DNA of 64,000 nt from Mesostigma viride (Eukaryota > Streptophyta > Mesostigmatophyceae > Mesostigmatales > Mesostigmataceae). The DNA lies in NCBI GenBank assembly GCA_009746045.1, contig RPFO01000418.1, forward strand, positions 394,501 through 458,500, given 5' to 3'. Within the stretch, counting starts at the first letter, position 1. Each line of letters begins with the position of its first letter. The position numbers and the translations under genes were made by a program. This document shows, in pieces, positions 33,039-43,319 of the stretch. The notes under the pieces were generated by a model. The model had not been told where the DNA came from and did no database searches. It was given only the letters and a program-made list of their open reading frames with translations.

Positions 33039-33733
33039 TCAACAAGATTCTTCACTCACCCGTATAAGCTTGAAAGCACGCTGGATGCAGCCCATGGCCA
33101 TACAATCACGCAGTATGAACGTAGCAAAAGAATAACTAACATCTATGAAGGTATTTAAACCCATACAGCGCCTAAAAAACTGCAAAAGTACACTAGGGTA
33201 AGGCAAATGCCTGGTAACATCATAAAAAATGGGGGGTTTAGAGAGGGGCAGGCAACGGTCAAGAAAGCGCATCAAGATTCGAAACTGACAGCGCCTTGCA
33301 AGCTCAAACTCATGTAAGAATATAACAAAACGATGAGGTGACCATATTTCAGCTTTACCGTGCACGGATGGCGTTATCTTGGCCCAGGCGGTGCCCGCAA
33401 AAGTGACACTTGCGGCACACAAACCATGACATGACAGAGTGGTCGAAATAATCAAATCTTTACTGCCACTGACTTAATTCTACACACATGCATGATAATA
33501 AGTAGAAAGAAGCATATAAACCCTTCGAACTGCACCGTAAAGTAAATTTAGTCATCAATTCCGTCAACCTGCCTGGTCGCAGTTTTTTCCAGCAAGAGCA
33601 GTGCCGACACCTGGTAAATCGCATCCCCGGGAGCTAAAAATTGGTTTGTGTCATCTTTAGGACATATAAAATCTATTTCCTGGGTTTTACCAGCTAAATC
33701 GTCCGCAAACGTAAACTGCATGCATGGGCGCAA
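33039..33733 (-). CDS. Unrecognised minus-strand ORFs in the AT-rich island
   Basis: Two consecutive minus-strand ORFs: 33733-33548 (contains MQFTFADDLAGKTQEIDFIC) and 33455-33039 (138 codons; FVIFLHEFELARRCQFRILM, FRRCMGLNTFIDVSYS). I do not recognise either. Base composition differs from the host genes. They could be exons of one gene, relics of an unknown element, or chance ORFs. Confidence 0.2.
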
Positions 33734-33984
33734 GCCGCCATGGCTAGGTCGTGCATTTCCGGAACTCGCGTTTCACGTGAAAAAGTACCCTTACCACCTG
33801 TACTTTGACCGTACATTTAGCCGCCCAAACAAAATCCAAAAAAATCGCAAAAATATGTCTAAGAAAGGCCATTTCACGTAGTATTTGAATAAATTTTGAG
33901 GGAATTTTTTTGACAAACATTCCGACTTGGGCGAATTTTCTACGAAACCCAAAAACTCAGTCCTAAGAATAGGACTGAGTTGAA

Positions 33985-34345
33985 CTCAGTCCTAAGAATA
34001 GGTGCAGTGACGAACGACGTGTTAAGGATGTCCAAGCCTGGCTCGAACCCCTTAAGAGCAGTATAGCGCGCACGTGCCCGGCGCATGACGTGATCCACGA
34101 CAATAATGAACAGGTATGGGGACAGGACACAACCTTGCCACACCCCGTGGTGAAGGGTGGTGCCCGTTCCGCAGTCCGCACGGCTACTGCCTGTGAGCCC
34201 TCATATAGTCGACGAATGGCAGCAATAAACGCTGGTGGCACCCGATCCAGAGCTAGGATGGCCCAAAGAGCCTCCCAGAGGACCGTGTCAAAGGCCTTGA
34301 TATAGTCAACAAAATGAAGACCAGCGGCAAACTGTCAGGGCAAAG
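33985..34345 (-). pseudogene. LINE RT fragment, catalytic core motif A region
   Basis: Minus-strand translation gives LHFVDYIKAFDTVLWEALWA (motif A Asp), AAIRRLYEGSQAVAVRT and [20 protein letters not shown] with a frameshift. It stops before motif C. Related to families A-C but not placed in one. Confidence 0.75.
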
Positions 34346-34389
34346 GCGACGCACCTCCTCCATCAACCAATGCTATCATGCATGCATGC

Positions 34390-35330
34390 AATAACCTCTC
34401 GCGTCCTGTATCGGGACCGCGTCAAGCTGCTGGGCAGCCTGCTCCCCAGCTGCGAGGTTGATGTGGACCATCGCATCTCCCTCGCCTGGCACGCTTTACG
34501 TCAGTACCGGGCCCTGTGGCGAAAGCCCCTGGGCAAGATCGAGAAACAGGACCTGTTCAAGGTCCTCGTCCTTCCTGTTCTCACGTATGGGGCCGAGACG
34601 TGGACCCTCACCGCCGACCTAGCCCGCAAGCTGGACGGCGCGGTCACCAACATGCTGCGTTCCATTTTCAGAGTAGGATATGCTGCTCATGTCCGCAATG
34701 AGGACCTGTACCAGGGCATGCCATATATTACCAGCACCATTAAGCAGCGGCGCCTGCAGCTAGTAGGGCACTTAGCTCGCACCAACCAGGTAGACACAGG
34801 CTCACGTGGCCCCCCCGCAGGACTGCGACCAGCTCAGCCTGGCCGGCACCTCCTGACGTGGGCTGGGCCGGCCCCCTGATGTTAGACGCCGCAACGCCCG
34901 CACCTTCAAAGAACAGCTCGTAGAGGACATGGGGGGCCTAGGCCTCTCCATGATTTGGAAGAAGATGATGGACAACCTTGGCCAAGTGGGCCCAGGTCAT
35001 AGAGGACAACGAGCCCCCCGCTGTGGGGAAGCGCCCGCGTGTGCAAACCCACGGGAGGCACCGGCCAGACAGCTCCCCTAGGGCCACGTGATGCTGTCTA
35101 GATAGATGTTGTAGTTAGTTGCTGTAGATAGATGTCGATCGTAGGTAGATGATGTAGATAGCTTAGACCGGTAGGACTGTTTGCACCCACCCATCCATCC
35201 ATCGGGGTTAATGCTCCGTGACTCCCCAACGGGAGCACGAGTCTAATTAATTAATTAATTAATTAATTAATTAATTAATTAATTAATTAATTAATTAATT
35301 AATTAATTAATCAATTAATTAATTAATTAA
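34390..35330 (+). mobile_element. LINE family B copy B1, RT C-terminus, 3' end and long (TTAA)n tail
   Basis: Plus ORF 34370-34879: [75 protein letters not shown]. Then a 3' UTR with a short CATC repeat, the terminal GCTCCGTGACTCCCC...GGGAGCACGAG hairpin (about 35211-35240) and an unusually long (TTAA)n tail, 35244-35328. Confidence 0.83.
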
Positions 35331-35497
35331 TGCAATAACCCTGCATGGCTGGTGTGAGACCTAAAGCCACCGGGATGCCATTCGTTCAGGAATAGTTTTA
35401 AGTGAGACAACTATTAATTAATTAATTAAACTCGTGCCCCCGTCGGGGAGTCACGGAGCACCAAAGTGCTTTAATAATCCCTGTGTGTGCACAACAG

Positions 35498-35637
35498 TAA
35501 GTAAGTAAGTAAGTACTTGCGTGTCATGCGCAAAGGCATGCCACGGAGTATACTATGCTAATCTCATTAGAAAAATATTTACACAAAAGTTTAAACAAAT
35601 ATCGTCTGCATCATCCCCCAACCGTTAGGCACTAGAT
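35498..35637 (-). mobile_element. Family H element, copy H3 (main part)
   Basis: Tail (TAAG)n on the plus strand at 35498-35516, then a body matching H1 and H2 (GTACTTGCGTGTCATGCGCA, TTTAAACAAATATCGTCTGC). The remaining few bases of its 5' side are at 37595-37599 after the nested insertion. Confidence 0.8.
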
Positions 35638-36836
35638 TAATTAATTAATAGACACGTGACTGCGTCACGTGAGCATAAGTCCTCAGTGGGAGGGGAACAT
35701 GGGATGGAATGGATGGTATAAGCTATCTAGGTCCTAGTTACAGGGGTGTGGGCACCGCGGCCCGAATCGCTATGAATGCCATACTTGGTCACACGCGGAG
35801 CCCCCACAGGCTTGGGGTTGGTCTCCTTCATCACTACTTGCCATCTATCCTTGCGCACCATCTGCCTCCATATTACAGACAAACCAGCTAGGAGGCTGCC
35901 CGGGGGTGAGCCCGTCACGTCTAGTGTAGCACATGTCCATGCCGAGTCTATCACGAAATGTCCACGGGTGGCGGCCCTGCCGCGCGCGGCCGGGGGCACG
36001 CCAGGTTAGGACATATCGCCCAGGCTGGGCGGGCTTGGTGCCAGCTAGTCTATCTGAGGTATCTACATGATCTGTGCGGGCCAGGTGCCCGGCTATGAGG
36101 CCCAGGCGCCTGTGCCTAATAATGTGGGAAACATAGGGCAAATCAGCGTACAAATCCTCATTACTAATGTGCAAACCAAAGGGGATGTTAAGGGCCTTGC
36201 GCAGCATGCATCTTGGTGACGGCGCCGTCGAGTCGTTGCTCCAGCTCCTGCATCAGTGCCCACGTCTCGGCGCCGTAGGTCAGGATCGTCAGAATGACTA
36301 CCTTGAAGAGGTCACGCTTGACGATCCGGGGTAGGGCGGGGTTGCTCCACCAGCGGCGGTGGTCATGGAGGTGCGCCCACGCCATGCCGATCCGTGTCGT
36401 CATGTCGTCCTCGCAGTCGGGAAGCCAACTGCCGAGCAGCTTGAAGCGGCCTGAAGGAGGGTAGTTGACCTCGGCATCGTCTAAGAGGCGGAGTGTGGTT
36501 GGGGGGCCTGCCATGCCGAGGGCCAGGGCCTCCGTTTTGGGGCTGATTTCTAGACCAACTGCCCGAGCCTCGAGCGCCAGGCAGTCCAGCCAAAGTTGGG
36601 CAGACTCCGGCTTCTCGATGAGCGTGATGTCGTCGGCATAAATGAGGTCAGCTAGTAAATTCTGCTTGTTAGTCGGCCCCCCTTCCCCAAGCTTGTTCGT
36701 GATCGCTAGGCCAGGGGCACGGCCTGCAATGCTAGCAAAGTGAGCACGTGCCTGGCGCATAACATAATCCACTACAATAATAAACAGGTACGGCGACAGG
36801 ACGCAACCCTGCCAGACGCCGGTCTGCAGTGGGCAT
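35638..36836 (-). mobile_element. LINE family A copy A2, RT with YADD motif
   Basis: Minus ORF 36772-36188 includes NLLADLIYADDITLIEKPES (RT motif C), [40 protein letters not shown] and YGAETWALMQELEQRLDGAV. It is broken by a 4-nt insertion at about 36207; the C-terminal part continues in another frame (36207-35727). The 3' hairpin is at about 35653-35671. It contains extra tetranucleotides relative to A1 and A3. Confidence 0.87.
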
Positions 36837-37585
36837 TAATTAATTAATTAATTAGACTCGTGCTCCCGTAGGGGAGCTAGTCACGGAGCAGTAACCCCGA
36901 TGGATGGATGGATGGGTGCAAACAGTCCGACCGGTCTAATCTATCTACATCAGCTACCTACGACATCTATCTAACAGCATTCTTACTACAACATCTATCT
37001 AGACAGCCTCACGCTGCCCTAGGGGAGCTGTCTGGCGTGCCTCCCGTGGGTTTGCACACGCGGGCGCTTCCCCACAGCGGGGGGCTCGTTGTCCTCTATG
37101 ACCTGGGCCCACTTGGCCTTGTCCATCATCTTCTTCCAAAGCACGGAGAGGCCTAGGCCCCCCATGTCCTCTACTAGCTGTTCTTTGAAGGTGCGGGCCT
37201 TGCGGCGTCTAACATCACTGGGCCCCGGGCCCACGTCAGGAGACCTGTGCCGGCCAGGCTGAGCTGGTCGCAGTCCTGCGGGGGGGCCACGTGAGGTGTC
37301 TACCTGGTTGGTGCGAGCTAGGTGCCCTACTAGCTGCAGGCGTCGCTGCTTAATGGTGCTGGTGATATATGGCATGCCCTGGTACAGGTCCTCATTGCGG
37401 ACATGAGCAGCATATCCTACTCTGAAAATGGAACGCAGCATGTTGGTGACCGCGCCGTCCAGCTTGCGGGCCATGCTTGCAGTGGGCATGGCGGGCTAAT
37501 GCCGTGTTGAGTGCGCACCGAAGTGGTCGACCCCTCATACAGCGTGCGGATGACAGTAATCAGGGGAGTGGGGACGCGAGCGCGA
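36837..37585 (-). mobile_element. LINE family B copy B2, 5'-truncated
   Basis: 3' tip with (TTAA)n tail 36837-36853 and hairpin containing an extra CTAG (GGGGAGCTAGTCACGG near 36873-36888). Short CATC repeat at 36898-36915. RT C-terminal ORF 37489-37019 ([60 protein letters not shown]). Confidence 0.83.
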
Positions 37586-37850
37586 GCACTAGATGGGTTG
37601 CACAACAGGAAGAAAGGGCAGAGACCCCCTTTCTCCTTCATGCCAGAGGCATGCCACAGCTGCAATTGGACACGAAAGACGATCCGGCAAGAGACAACTA
37701 TGCCTGGACGCATGGCGATCGATCCAACCCTGTGGAAGGACTAGGTTGTCTAGCCAGCGGGGTTTACATCCCCCACCTGCAGGTTGTAGCTCAGAATGTA
37801 TAAAAAACCATATGCCCCTTCTTAGGGATATGTGTTACATATGCTCCCCA

Positions 37851-39820
37851 CGGAGATATTAATTAATTAATTAAAATCATAGCTCCGTGGGGAGCATATG
37901 TAACACATAGCCCTGAGAAAGGGGCATCTATGGGTTTGTAATACAATCAGGGCGACAACCTGCAGGTGTAGGATGTACAACTATCACCTGCTCTGGGTGC
38001 ACTAGGTGCACCTGCACCTCCATGGTGGTTCATGCCTCCTAATCAAGCACAGGCACCCAGGGGGGGCTTGAGGAGAGGGCCTAGAAGGCCTGCATGACAT
38101 GGGGTGGAAGGTATGTGGCTAGGCTATAGCTAGGGTACACATGGCCTCTCAGCAGGGAGTAACTCCCTGCATGGGCAACGCATGACTCGAAATTGCTACG
38201 GCTATTGCAAGGGCGGGTGTGGGCCCGTCACGTAAGCATACATGGCCACGTCACTAAGCTTTCTAGTCTACACTACTGCTATATATTCCCTAGGCTGGGG
38301 TGGCTGGGGTGGCTGGGGCGGCAGGGGTCGCCTGCCAGGGCTTGTGGGCGACGTAGATGTCCGCCCCCTTCCAGTAGACCGGCTTCTGCCCCGCCGTCTG
38401 CCGAAGCTGGAGGTAGGTCGGCCATAGCTCCCGTCGCCGTTGTTGCTGCGTCAAGGTCAAGTCATCGTCCAGCGTGTAGGCGGTCCCCCCAAGCCGCTTG
38501 CGACACTTGAGGAACTCCATCTTATCCGCCATGGTGTCAAAGGTGAGGAGCAAGGGGGAGGGGCCGGCCTTACCCCGCGAGCGGGGAAGGCGGGTCACCC
38601 CCCGCGGCTTGCCCTTACCAGTGATAGCCATGGGGACAAGGATTTTGTTCTCAAACGCCAGGGCAAGGGTCTCGGAGGTCTCGTCCTGCAGCGGGTCGAA
38701 GTGCTTGACTATGACGTTAAGGCTGCGCTTGGCGAGCTCGGCCTCCTCGCGGAGGTCCAGCGTCTGCTGCTTAAGCTGGGCGGCGACGGCGGAAGTGGTG
38801 GAGGTGGCGTGCTGCTTAAGCATGTCCGCCCAGGTCGGGATGCCGGGAGGAGCATCGCCGGCAGGGCCAGCAGGGGCTGGCCGAGCGGCGATGTCCTTCA
38901 CCGCCTGGGCAGTGATGCCGGCGGTGTTCTGCAAGCATTCGATGGCTATGGCGTTGTCCTGCAGGCGCTTGTCGATGGCGAGGAGCTGGGCGGTGAGGGC
39001 TTCGGTTGTGGTGGAGGTGGCGGCGAGGAGCTTGGAGGTGGCGGTGGTGGTGGAGGAGAGGAGGGGAAGCTCGGCAGCCAGCGTGCCGCCCATGGCCGCC
39101 ACATCTGCGGCGAGGGGTGTCACGTGCTGTTCGATGGCCTTGTTGATGATGGAGCGAATTTCGGAGGTGGAGGGGGGGGCCCAGATCTCGGCGACAGAGC
39201 GCCCGAGGAGGCAGCAGAGGGCGAGGAGCTGCAGGCGGGGGCGGGAGTAGCGGGACTGGTGATCCGGGTGATAAAAATCACCACGGGCAGGCGAAATGAT
39301 GCGACCTTGGACGTAAAAGTGCTTGCACAGGGCAAGAAGCGAGGTGCGCGTCCCGTAGAACACGGCTTTCATAAACTGGATGGGATCTGCTTGGCCTTGT
39401 GTCCACCAGGCAGCTGATTTGGCGTCAAAGTCGATTTCTTTCCAGCCCGGCTCGGCAGGGGGCGGATCCTCAGGGCGACTGCGTTTAGGCTCAGGCGATG
39501 CAGAGGGCGAGGCAAGCCCGTGAGGGGGCTGGGCAACCACCAGTGCACGACTAGTGTCACCGTTGCCTTCCGGGCTTGAGGGCGAATCTGCTGCCGAAGC
39601 TGCAGACGGGCTTTCATTGCCGAGCGCAGCCGCCAGGCTGCGTTGCGGCAAGGGGCGTTTGCTCGTCATATATTGCGTTATAGCTTCGGAAAATTATATC
39701 AGCATGTGCGTCTAAGAAAGACGAAGCGATTGTGATATTCACGGCTGAATTCGGGGCTCAAACGTGAAAGTTATGAGCTCCGACAGCCATGGCTACCTCG
39801 TGACTCGTGGCTCGTGGCAC
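37851..39820 (-). mobile_element. ORF1-only LINE, copy D2 (structurally complete)
   Basis: Minus strand: conserved 5' UTR (39820-39670), intact ORF1 (39669-38290), 3' UTR of about 420 bp, hairpin GCTCC-GTG-GGGAGC near 37880 and a (TTAA)n tail (37857-37873). No RT, endonuclease or space for them. With D1 and D4 this defines a family of ORF1-only (half-LINE) elements. Confidence 0.82.
38290..39669 (-). CDS. LINE ORF1 protein (L1-type RRM), intact, 459 residues
   Basis: Probable RNA-binding chaperone of a non-LTR retrotransposon. N-terminus MTSKRPLPQRSLAAALGNES followed by a Ser/Pro-rich linker; about 115-200 a helical region (FYGTRTSLLALCKHFYVQGR); 205-330 Thr/Ala-rich coiled coil (LAAELPLL, AVAAQLKQQTLDLREEAELA); 330-440 RRM and C-terminal domain like L1 ORF1p (LNVIVKHFDPL, RLPRSRGKAGPSPLLLTFDT, TLDDDLTLTQQQRRRELWPT, GADIYVAHKPW). 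No zinc knuckle seen. The only uninterrupted ORF1 in the window, so probably the youngest copy. It may act in trans with an RT from another family (inference). Confidence 0.85.
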   Translation of the reverse strand: MTSKRPLPQRSLAAALGNESPSAASAADSPSSPEGNGDTSRALVVAQPPHGLASPSASPEPKRSRPEDPPPAEPGWKEIDFDAKSAAWWTQGQADPIQFMKAVFYGTRTSLLALCKHFYVQGRIISPARGDFYHPDHQSRYSRPRLQLLALCCLLGRSVAEIWAPPSTSEIRSIINKAIEQHVTPLAADVAAMGGTLAAELPLLSSTTTATSKLLAATSTTTEALTAQLLAIDKRLQDNAIAIECLQNTAGITAQAVKDIAARPAPAGPAGDAPPGIPTWADMLKQHATSTTSAVAAQLKQQTLDLREEAELAKRSLNVIVKHFDPLQDETSETLALAFENKILVPMAITGKGKPRGVTRLPRSRGKAGPSPLLLTFDTMADKMEFLKCRKRLGGTAYTLDDDLTLTQQQRRRELWPTYLQLRQTAGQKPVYWKGADIYVAHKPWQATPAAPATPATPA

Positions 39821-40014
39821 AACAATGCATTCACATTGTACACGGAGATATGAAGTGAGACAACTATGTTCTTTTCATCAGCGACTAATACACCTTATGC
39901 CAGATCCAAGTAAATACACGAGGCTTTTGACCCTGTTGGATAGAAGACCCCGGCCAGCCGGGCACCATGCCGGGCGCTGAAACACGTGTCTATTAACTAA
40001 TTAATTAATTAATA

Positions 40015-40420
40015 CTCCCAACGGAGTTATTAATTAATTAATTAATTAGGAACATCACTCCGTTGGGAGTCAATGTAGCACATATCCCTGAGAAGGGGCA
40101 CTATGGCTTTTAATACATTTTAGGCTACTTCCTGCAAGGGTGGATCGAATGTAAGCGACCCTTGCTCTAGGTGCACCAAGGCACCTGCACCCTCATAATC
40201 TTCACACTATCAAAGAGACAACCAGCGCAGGCCAGAAATCGGGAGAATCCGGACCATGGTAGCTCGAGCCTGCCGTTATCTTTTCCGCGTTTTCTATGCC
40301 CAGCTAAGGGGGAGTATGTTATGTGGGGGAAGATCATCATGGCTATACAAGAGCTAGGACATGGCTTCTCTACAGAGAGCATCTCTCTGCATGGCATAGC
40401 ACGGATGTTCCTAGTTAATT
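40015..40420 (-). mobile_element. 3' tips of D (and A) LINEs
   Basis: Two adjoining tips: AATACTCCCAACGGAGTTAT (40010-40029) and GGAACATCACTCCGTTGGGAG (40049-40069), each with a (TTAA)n run, then D 3' UTR (CCCTGAGAAGGGGC, AATACATTTTAGGC). The CGCAGGCCGGAAATC-type repeat is embedded at 40210-40300. An A-type end (AAACACGTGTCTATTAACTA) lies at 39980-40000. Confidence 0.68.
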
Positions 40421-40540
40421 AATTGTAGCGATTGTATAGCTGAGGCCTAGTAGCCACGGTAGCCTAAATGTGCAATGATCATTAATTAATTAATTAATTA
40501 AACTCGTGCTCCCGTTGGGGAGTCACGGAGCATCAACCCC

Positions 40541-41175
40541 GATGGATGGATGGATGGATGGATGGATGGATGGATGGATGGATGGATGGATGGATGGATG
40601 GATGGATGGATGGATGGATGGATGGATGGATGGATGGATGGATGGATGGATGGATGGATGGATGGATGGATGGATGGATGGATGGATGGATGGATGGATG
40701 GATGGATGGATGGATGGATGGATGGATGGATGGATGGATGGATGGATGGATGGATGGATGGATGGATGGATGGATGGATGGATGGATGGATGGATGGATG
40801 GATGGATGGATGGATGGATGGATGGATGGATGGATGGATGGATGGATGGATGGATGGATGGATGGATGGATGGATGGATGGATGGATGGATGGATGGATG
40901 GATGGATGGATGGATGGATGGATGGATGGATGGATGGATGGATGGATGGATGGATGGATGGATGGATGGATGGATGGATGGATGGATGGATGGATGGATG
41001 GATGGATGGATGGATGGATGGATGGATGGATGGATGGATGGATGGATGGATGGATGGATGGATGGATGGATGGATGGATGGATGGATGGATGGATGGATG
41101 GATGGATGGATGGATGGATGGATGGATGGATGGATGGATGGATGGATGGATGGATGGATGGATGGATGGATGGAT
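40541..41175. repeat. (GGAT)n array, about 158 perfect units
   Basis: An uninterrupted 4-bp repeat of about 630 bp. It produces false (MDGW)n ORFs on the plus strand and (PSIH)n on the minus strand. Confidence 0.98.
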
Positions 41176-42956
41176 TAATTAATTAATTAATTAGACTCGT
41201 GCTCCCGTTGGGGAGTCACGGAGCATTAACCCCGATGAATGGATGGATGGGTGCAAACATTCCTACCGGTCTAATCTATCTACATTGGCTACATACTACA
41301 TCTATCTAGCAACATTCTAACTACATCATCTATCTAGGCAGCCGCACGCTGCCCTAGGGGGAGCTATCTAGCGTGCCTCCCGTGGGATTGCACACGCGGG
41401 CGCTTCCCCACTGGGGGGGCTCGTTGTCCTCTATGACCTGGGCCCACTTGGCCTTGTCCATCATCTTCTTCCAAATCACGGAGAGGCCGAGGCCCCCCAT
41501 GTCCTCTACTAGCTGTTCTTTGAAGGTGCGGGCCTTGCGGCGTCTAACATCACTGGGCCCAGCCCACGTCAGGAGGTGCCGGCCAGGCTGGGCTGGTCGC
41601 AGTCCTGCGGGGGGCCACGTGAGGTGTCTACCTGATTGGTGCGAGCTAGGTGCCCTACTAGCTGCAGGCGGCGTTGCTTAATTGTGCTGGTGATATAGGG
41701 CATGCCCTGGTACAGGTCCTCATTGCGGACATGAGCAGCATATCCTACTCTGAAAATGGAACGCAGCATGCTGGTGACCGCGCCGTCCAGCTTGCGGGCC
41801 AGGTCGGCGGTGAGGGTCCACGTCTCGGCGCCATACGTGAGAACAGGAAGGACGAGGACCTTGAACAGGTCCTGTTTCTCGATCTTGCCCAGGGGCTTGC
41901 GCCATAGGGCCCGGTACTGGCGTAAAGCGTGCCAGGCGAGGGAGATGCGGTGGTCCACATCCACCTCGCAGCTAGGGAGCAGGCTGCCCAGCAGCTTAAC
42001 GCGGTCCCGATACAGGACTCGAGAGCCGTCTAGGAGATAGAGGGGCGGCGCTGAGGTGGTGAGCCCAACCGCCAGGGCCTCTGTCTTCTTGCTGACCTCA
42101 AGCCCCACTGCACGGGCCTCGAGAGCCAGGCAGTCAAGCCATGTCTGCACGTGCTCAGTGTCCTCAAAGAGGGTGGTGTCGTCTGCGTAAATGATGTCTG
42201 CCAGCCGAATCTCCGTGTCCGCACCGCCATGCCAGAATTTGTTAGCAACCTGCACTCCTGGTTCCCTGCCCACGATGCGGGCAAATCGCTTGCGCGCCTG
42301 AATCATTACGTATTCGACAACAATAATGAACAGGTAGGGCGACAGCACGCAGCCCTGCCACACACCCTTCTGTAAAGGGCATGGGGGCGTGGTCCCGTAA
42401 GAAGTGCGCACCGAAGTGGTGGACCCTTCATACAGGTTGCGGATGACAGCAATCAGGGGGCGGGGGATCCGGAACAACTCGAGGATGTCCCAAAGCGCAG
42501 GCCAGAAAACTGAATCGAAGGCTTTGATGAAGTCCACCAGCACAAGGTGCAAAGGGGACTCACCAGGCTGAAGGCGTTGCAGTTCCTCCACCAGTCGGCG
42601 AGTAGCGAAGAGCGCCTGTACTGTGTTGCGACCTGAACGGAAGCCGTGCTGAGTCTCGCTGAGGTGACCGTCCAGGGCCGTGCGCAGGCGGTTCAGGATG
42701 AGCCGCATAAGAAGCTTGAGGGGGGCACTTTGAATGCACACCCCTCTGTAGTTGCCGGGGTCGGCAGGCGACCCCTTGTTCTTGTACAGCATCGTGCGAA
42801 AACTGTGTTGCCAGGCCGCTGGAGGTGGTTGCGACGACAGCAGAAGGCGGTTGCAGATGTCCCGGAAGAGCAGCATAACACCTGTGTCCTCGAATTCGGC
42901 TGCAAGTTTTACAACTGCGGCCGGAATCTCGTCAGAGCCGGTGGCTGCGTCATAAC
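41176..42956 (-). mobile_element. LINE family B copy B3, most complete RT in the window
   Basis: Inserted inside a (GGAT)n array. Starts at 42956 with [20 protein letters not shown] (entry to the RT domain); the upstream endonuclease and ORF1 are missing (5' truncation). Ends at 41176 with the GTGCTCC/GGAGCA hairpin (41199-41225) and a (TTAA)n tail. Confidence 0.87.
41569..42956 (-). pseudogene. Reverse transcriptase of LINE B3, about 462 residues before frameshift
   Basis: Non-LTR RT core in order: [20 protein letters not shown] (motif 1-2a), [40 protein letters not shown] (motif A), [20 protein letters not shown] (motif B region), [20 protein letters not shown] (motif C, YADD), [11 protein letters not shown], then [20 protein letters not shown] and [19 protein letters not shown] one-base change in a G run near 41607-41613 (one G fewer than in B2) shifts the frame, so the conserved C-terminus (ARTFKEQLVEDMGGLG, about 41500-41540) is out of frame. 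The catalytic residues are intact. Confidence 0.88.
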
Positions 42957-43253
42957 GATGGATGGATGGATGGATGGATGGATGGATGGATGGATGGATG
43001 GATGGATGGATGGATGGATGGATGGATGGATGGATGGATGGATGGATGGATGGATGGATGGATGGATGGATGGATGGATGGATGGATGGATGGATGGATG
43101 GATGGATGGATGGATGGATGGATGGATGGATGGATGGATGGATGGATGGATGGATGGATGGATGGATGGATGGATGGATGGATGGATGGATGGATGGATG
43201 GATGGATGGATAGATGGATGGATGGATGGATGGATGGATGGATGGATGGATGG
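42957..43253. repeat. (GGAT)n array, right part
   Basis: About 74 units with one GATA interruption near 43209-43212. Continuation of the array at 40541-41175 beyond the B3 insertion. Confidence 0.95.
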
Positions 43254-43319
43254 AGACACGCAATCCTACCGGTCTAATCTATCTACAAAAAACAATCCTA
43301 CTCTATATCTGATTTGGCA

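Larger units (their letters stand above)
32022..34002. other. AT-rich island bounded by identical palindromes
   Basis: An inverted repeat ACTCAGTCCTA/TAGGACTGAGT with a 4-nt loop occurs at 32022-32047, 33955-33980 and, half lost, 33984-34002. The 1.9 kb between is much more AT-rich than the flanks and contains a SINE (32108-32245) and minus-strand ORFs without recognised domains. The LINE fragments outside face the same way. Origin unknown. Confidence 0.6.
35427..37710 (-). mobile_element. Family E element containing a four-level insertion nest
   Basis: E 3' tip at 35427-35497 (hairpin plus AAAGTGCTTTAATAATCCC), E body at 37600-37710. They are separated by element H3, whose insertion duplicated GCACAACAG (35489-35497 and 37600-37608). 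H3 is itself split by B2, with GCACTAGAT at 35629-35637 and 37586-37594. A2 lies within the (TTAA)n tail of B2. Confidence 0.8.
40481..43318 (-). mobile_element. Family B LINE remnant B4 with expanded (GGAT)n, split by B3
   Basis: 3' tip (TTAA)n 40481-40500 and hairpin 40505-40531, then (GGAT)n 40541-41175, resuming at 42957-43253, then the B 3' UTR (CCTACCGGTCTAATCTATCT) at 43264-43285. In other B copies the same place holds only 3-5 CATC units, so this microsatellite expanded in place and was later hit by B3. Confidence 0.8.

Noticed and set aside
35244-35328. (TTAA)n run as a replication origin or piggyBac target
   Set aside because: It directly follows a LINE B 3' tip and is best explained as its tail; no TTAA-bounded element was found.
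38440-39417. Plus-strand ORF of 325 codons
   Set aside because: Antisense shadow of the intact LINE ORF1; Gly-rich translation without domain features.
40506-41186. Repeating MDGW and PSIH proteins
   Set aside because: Pure translation of the (GGAT)n microsatellite.
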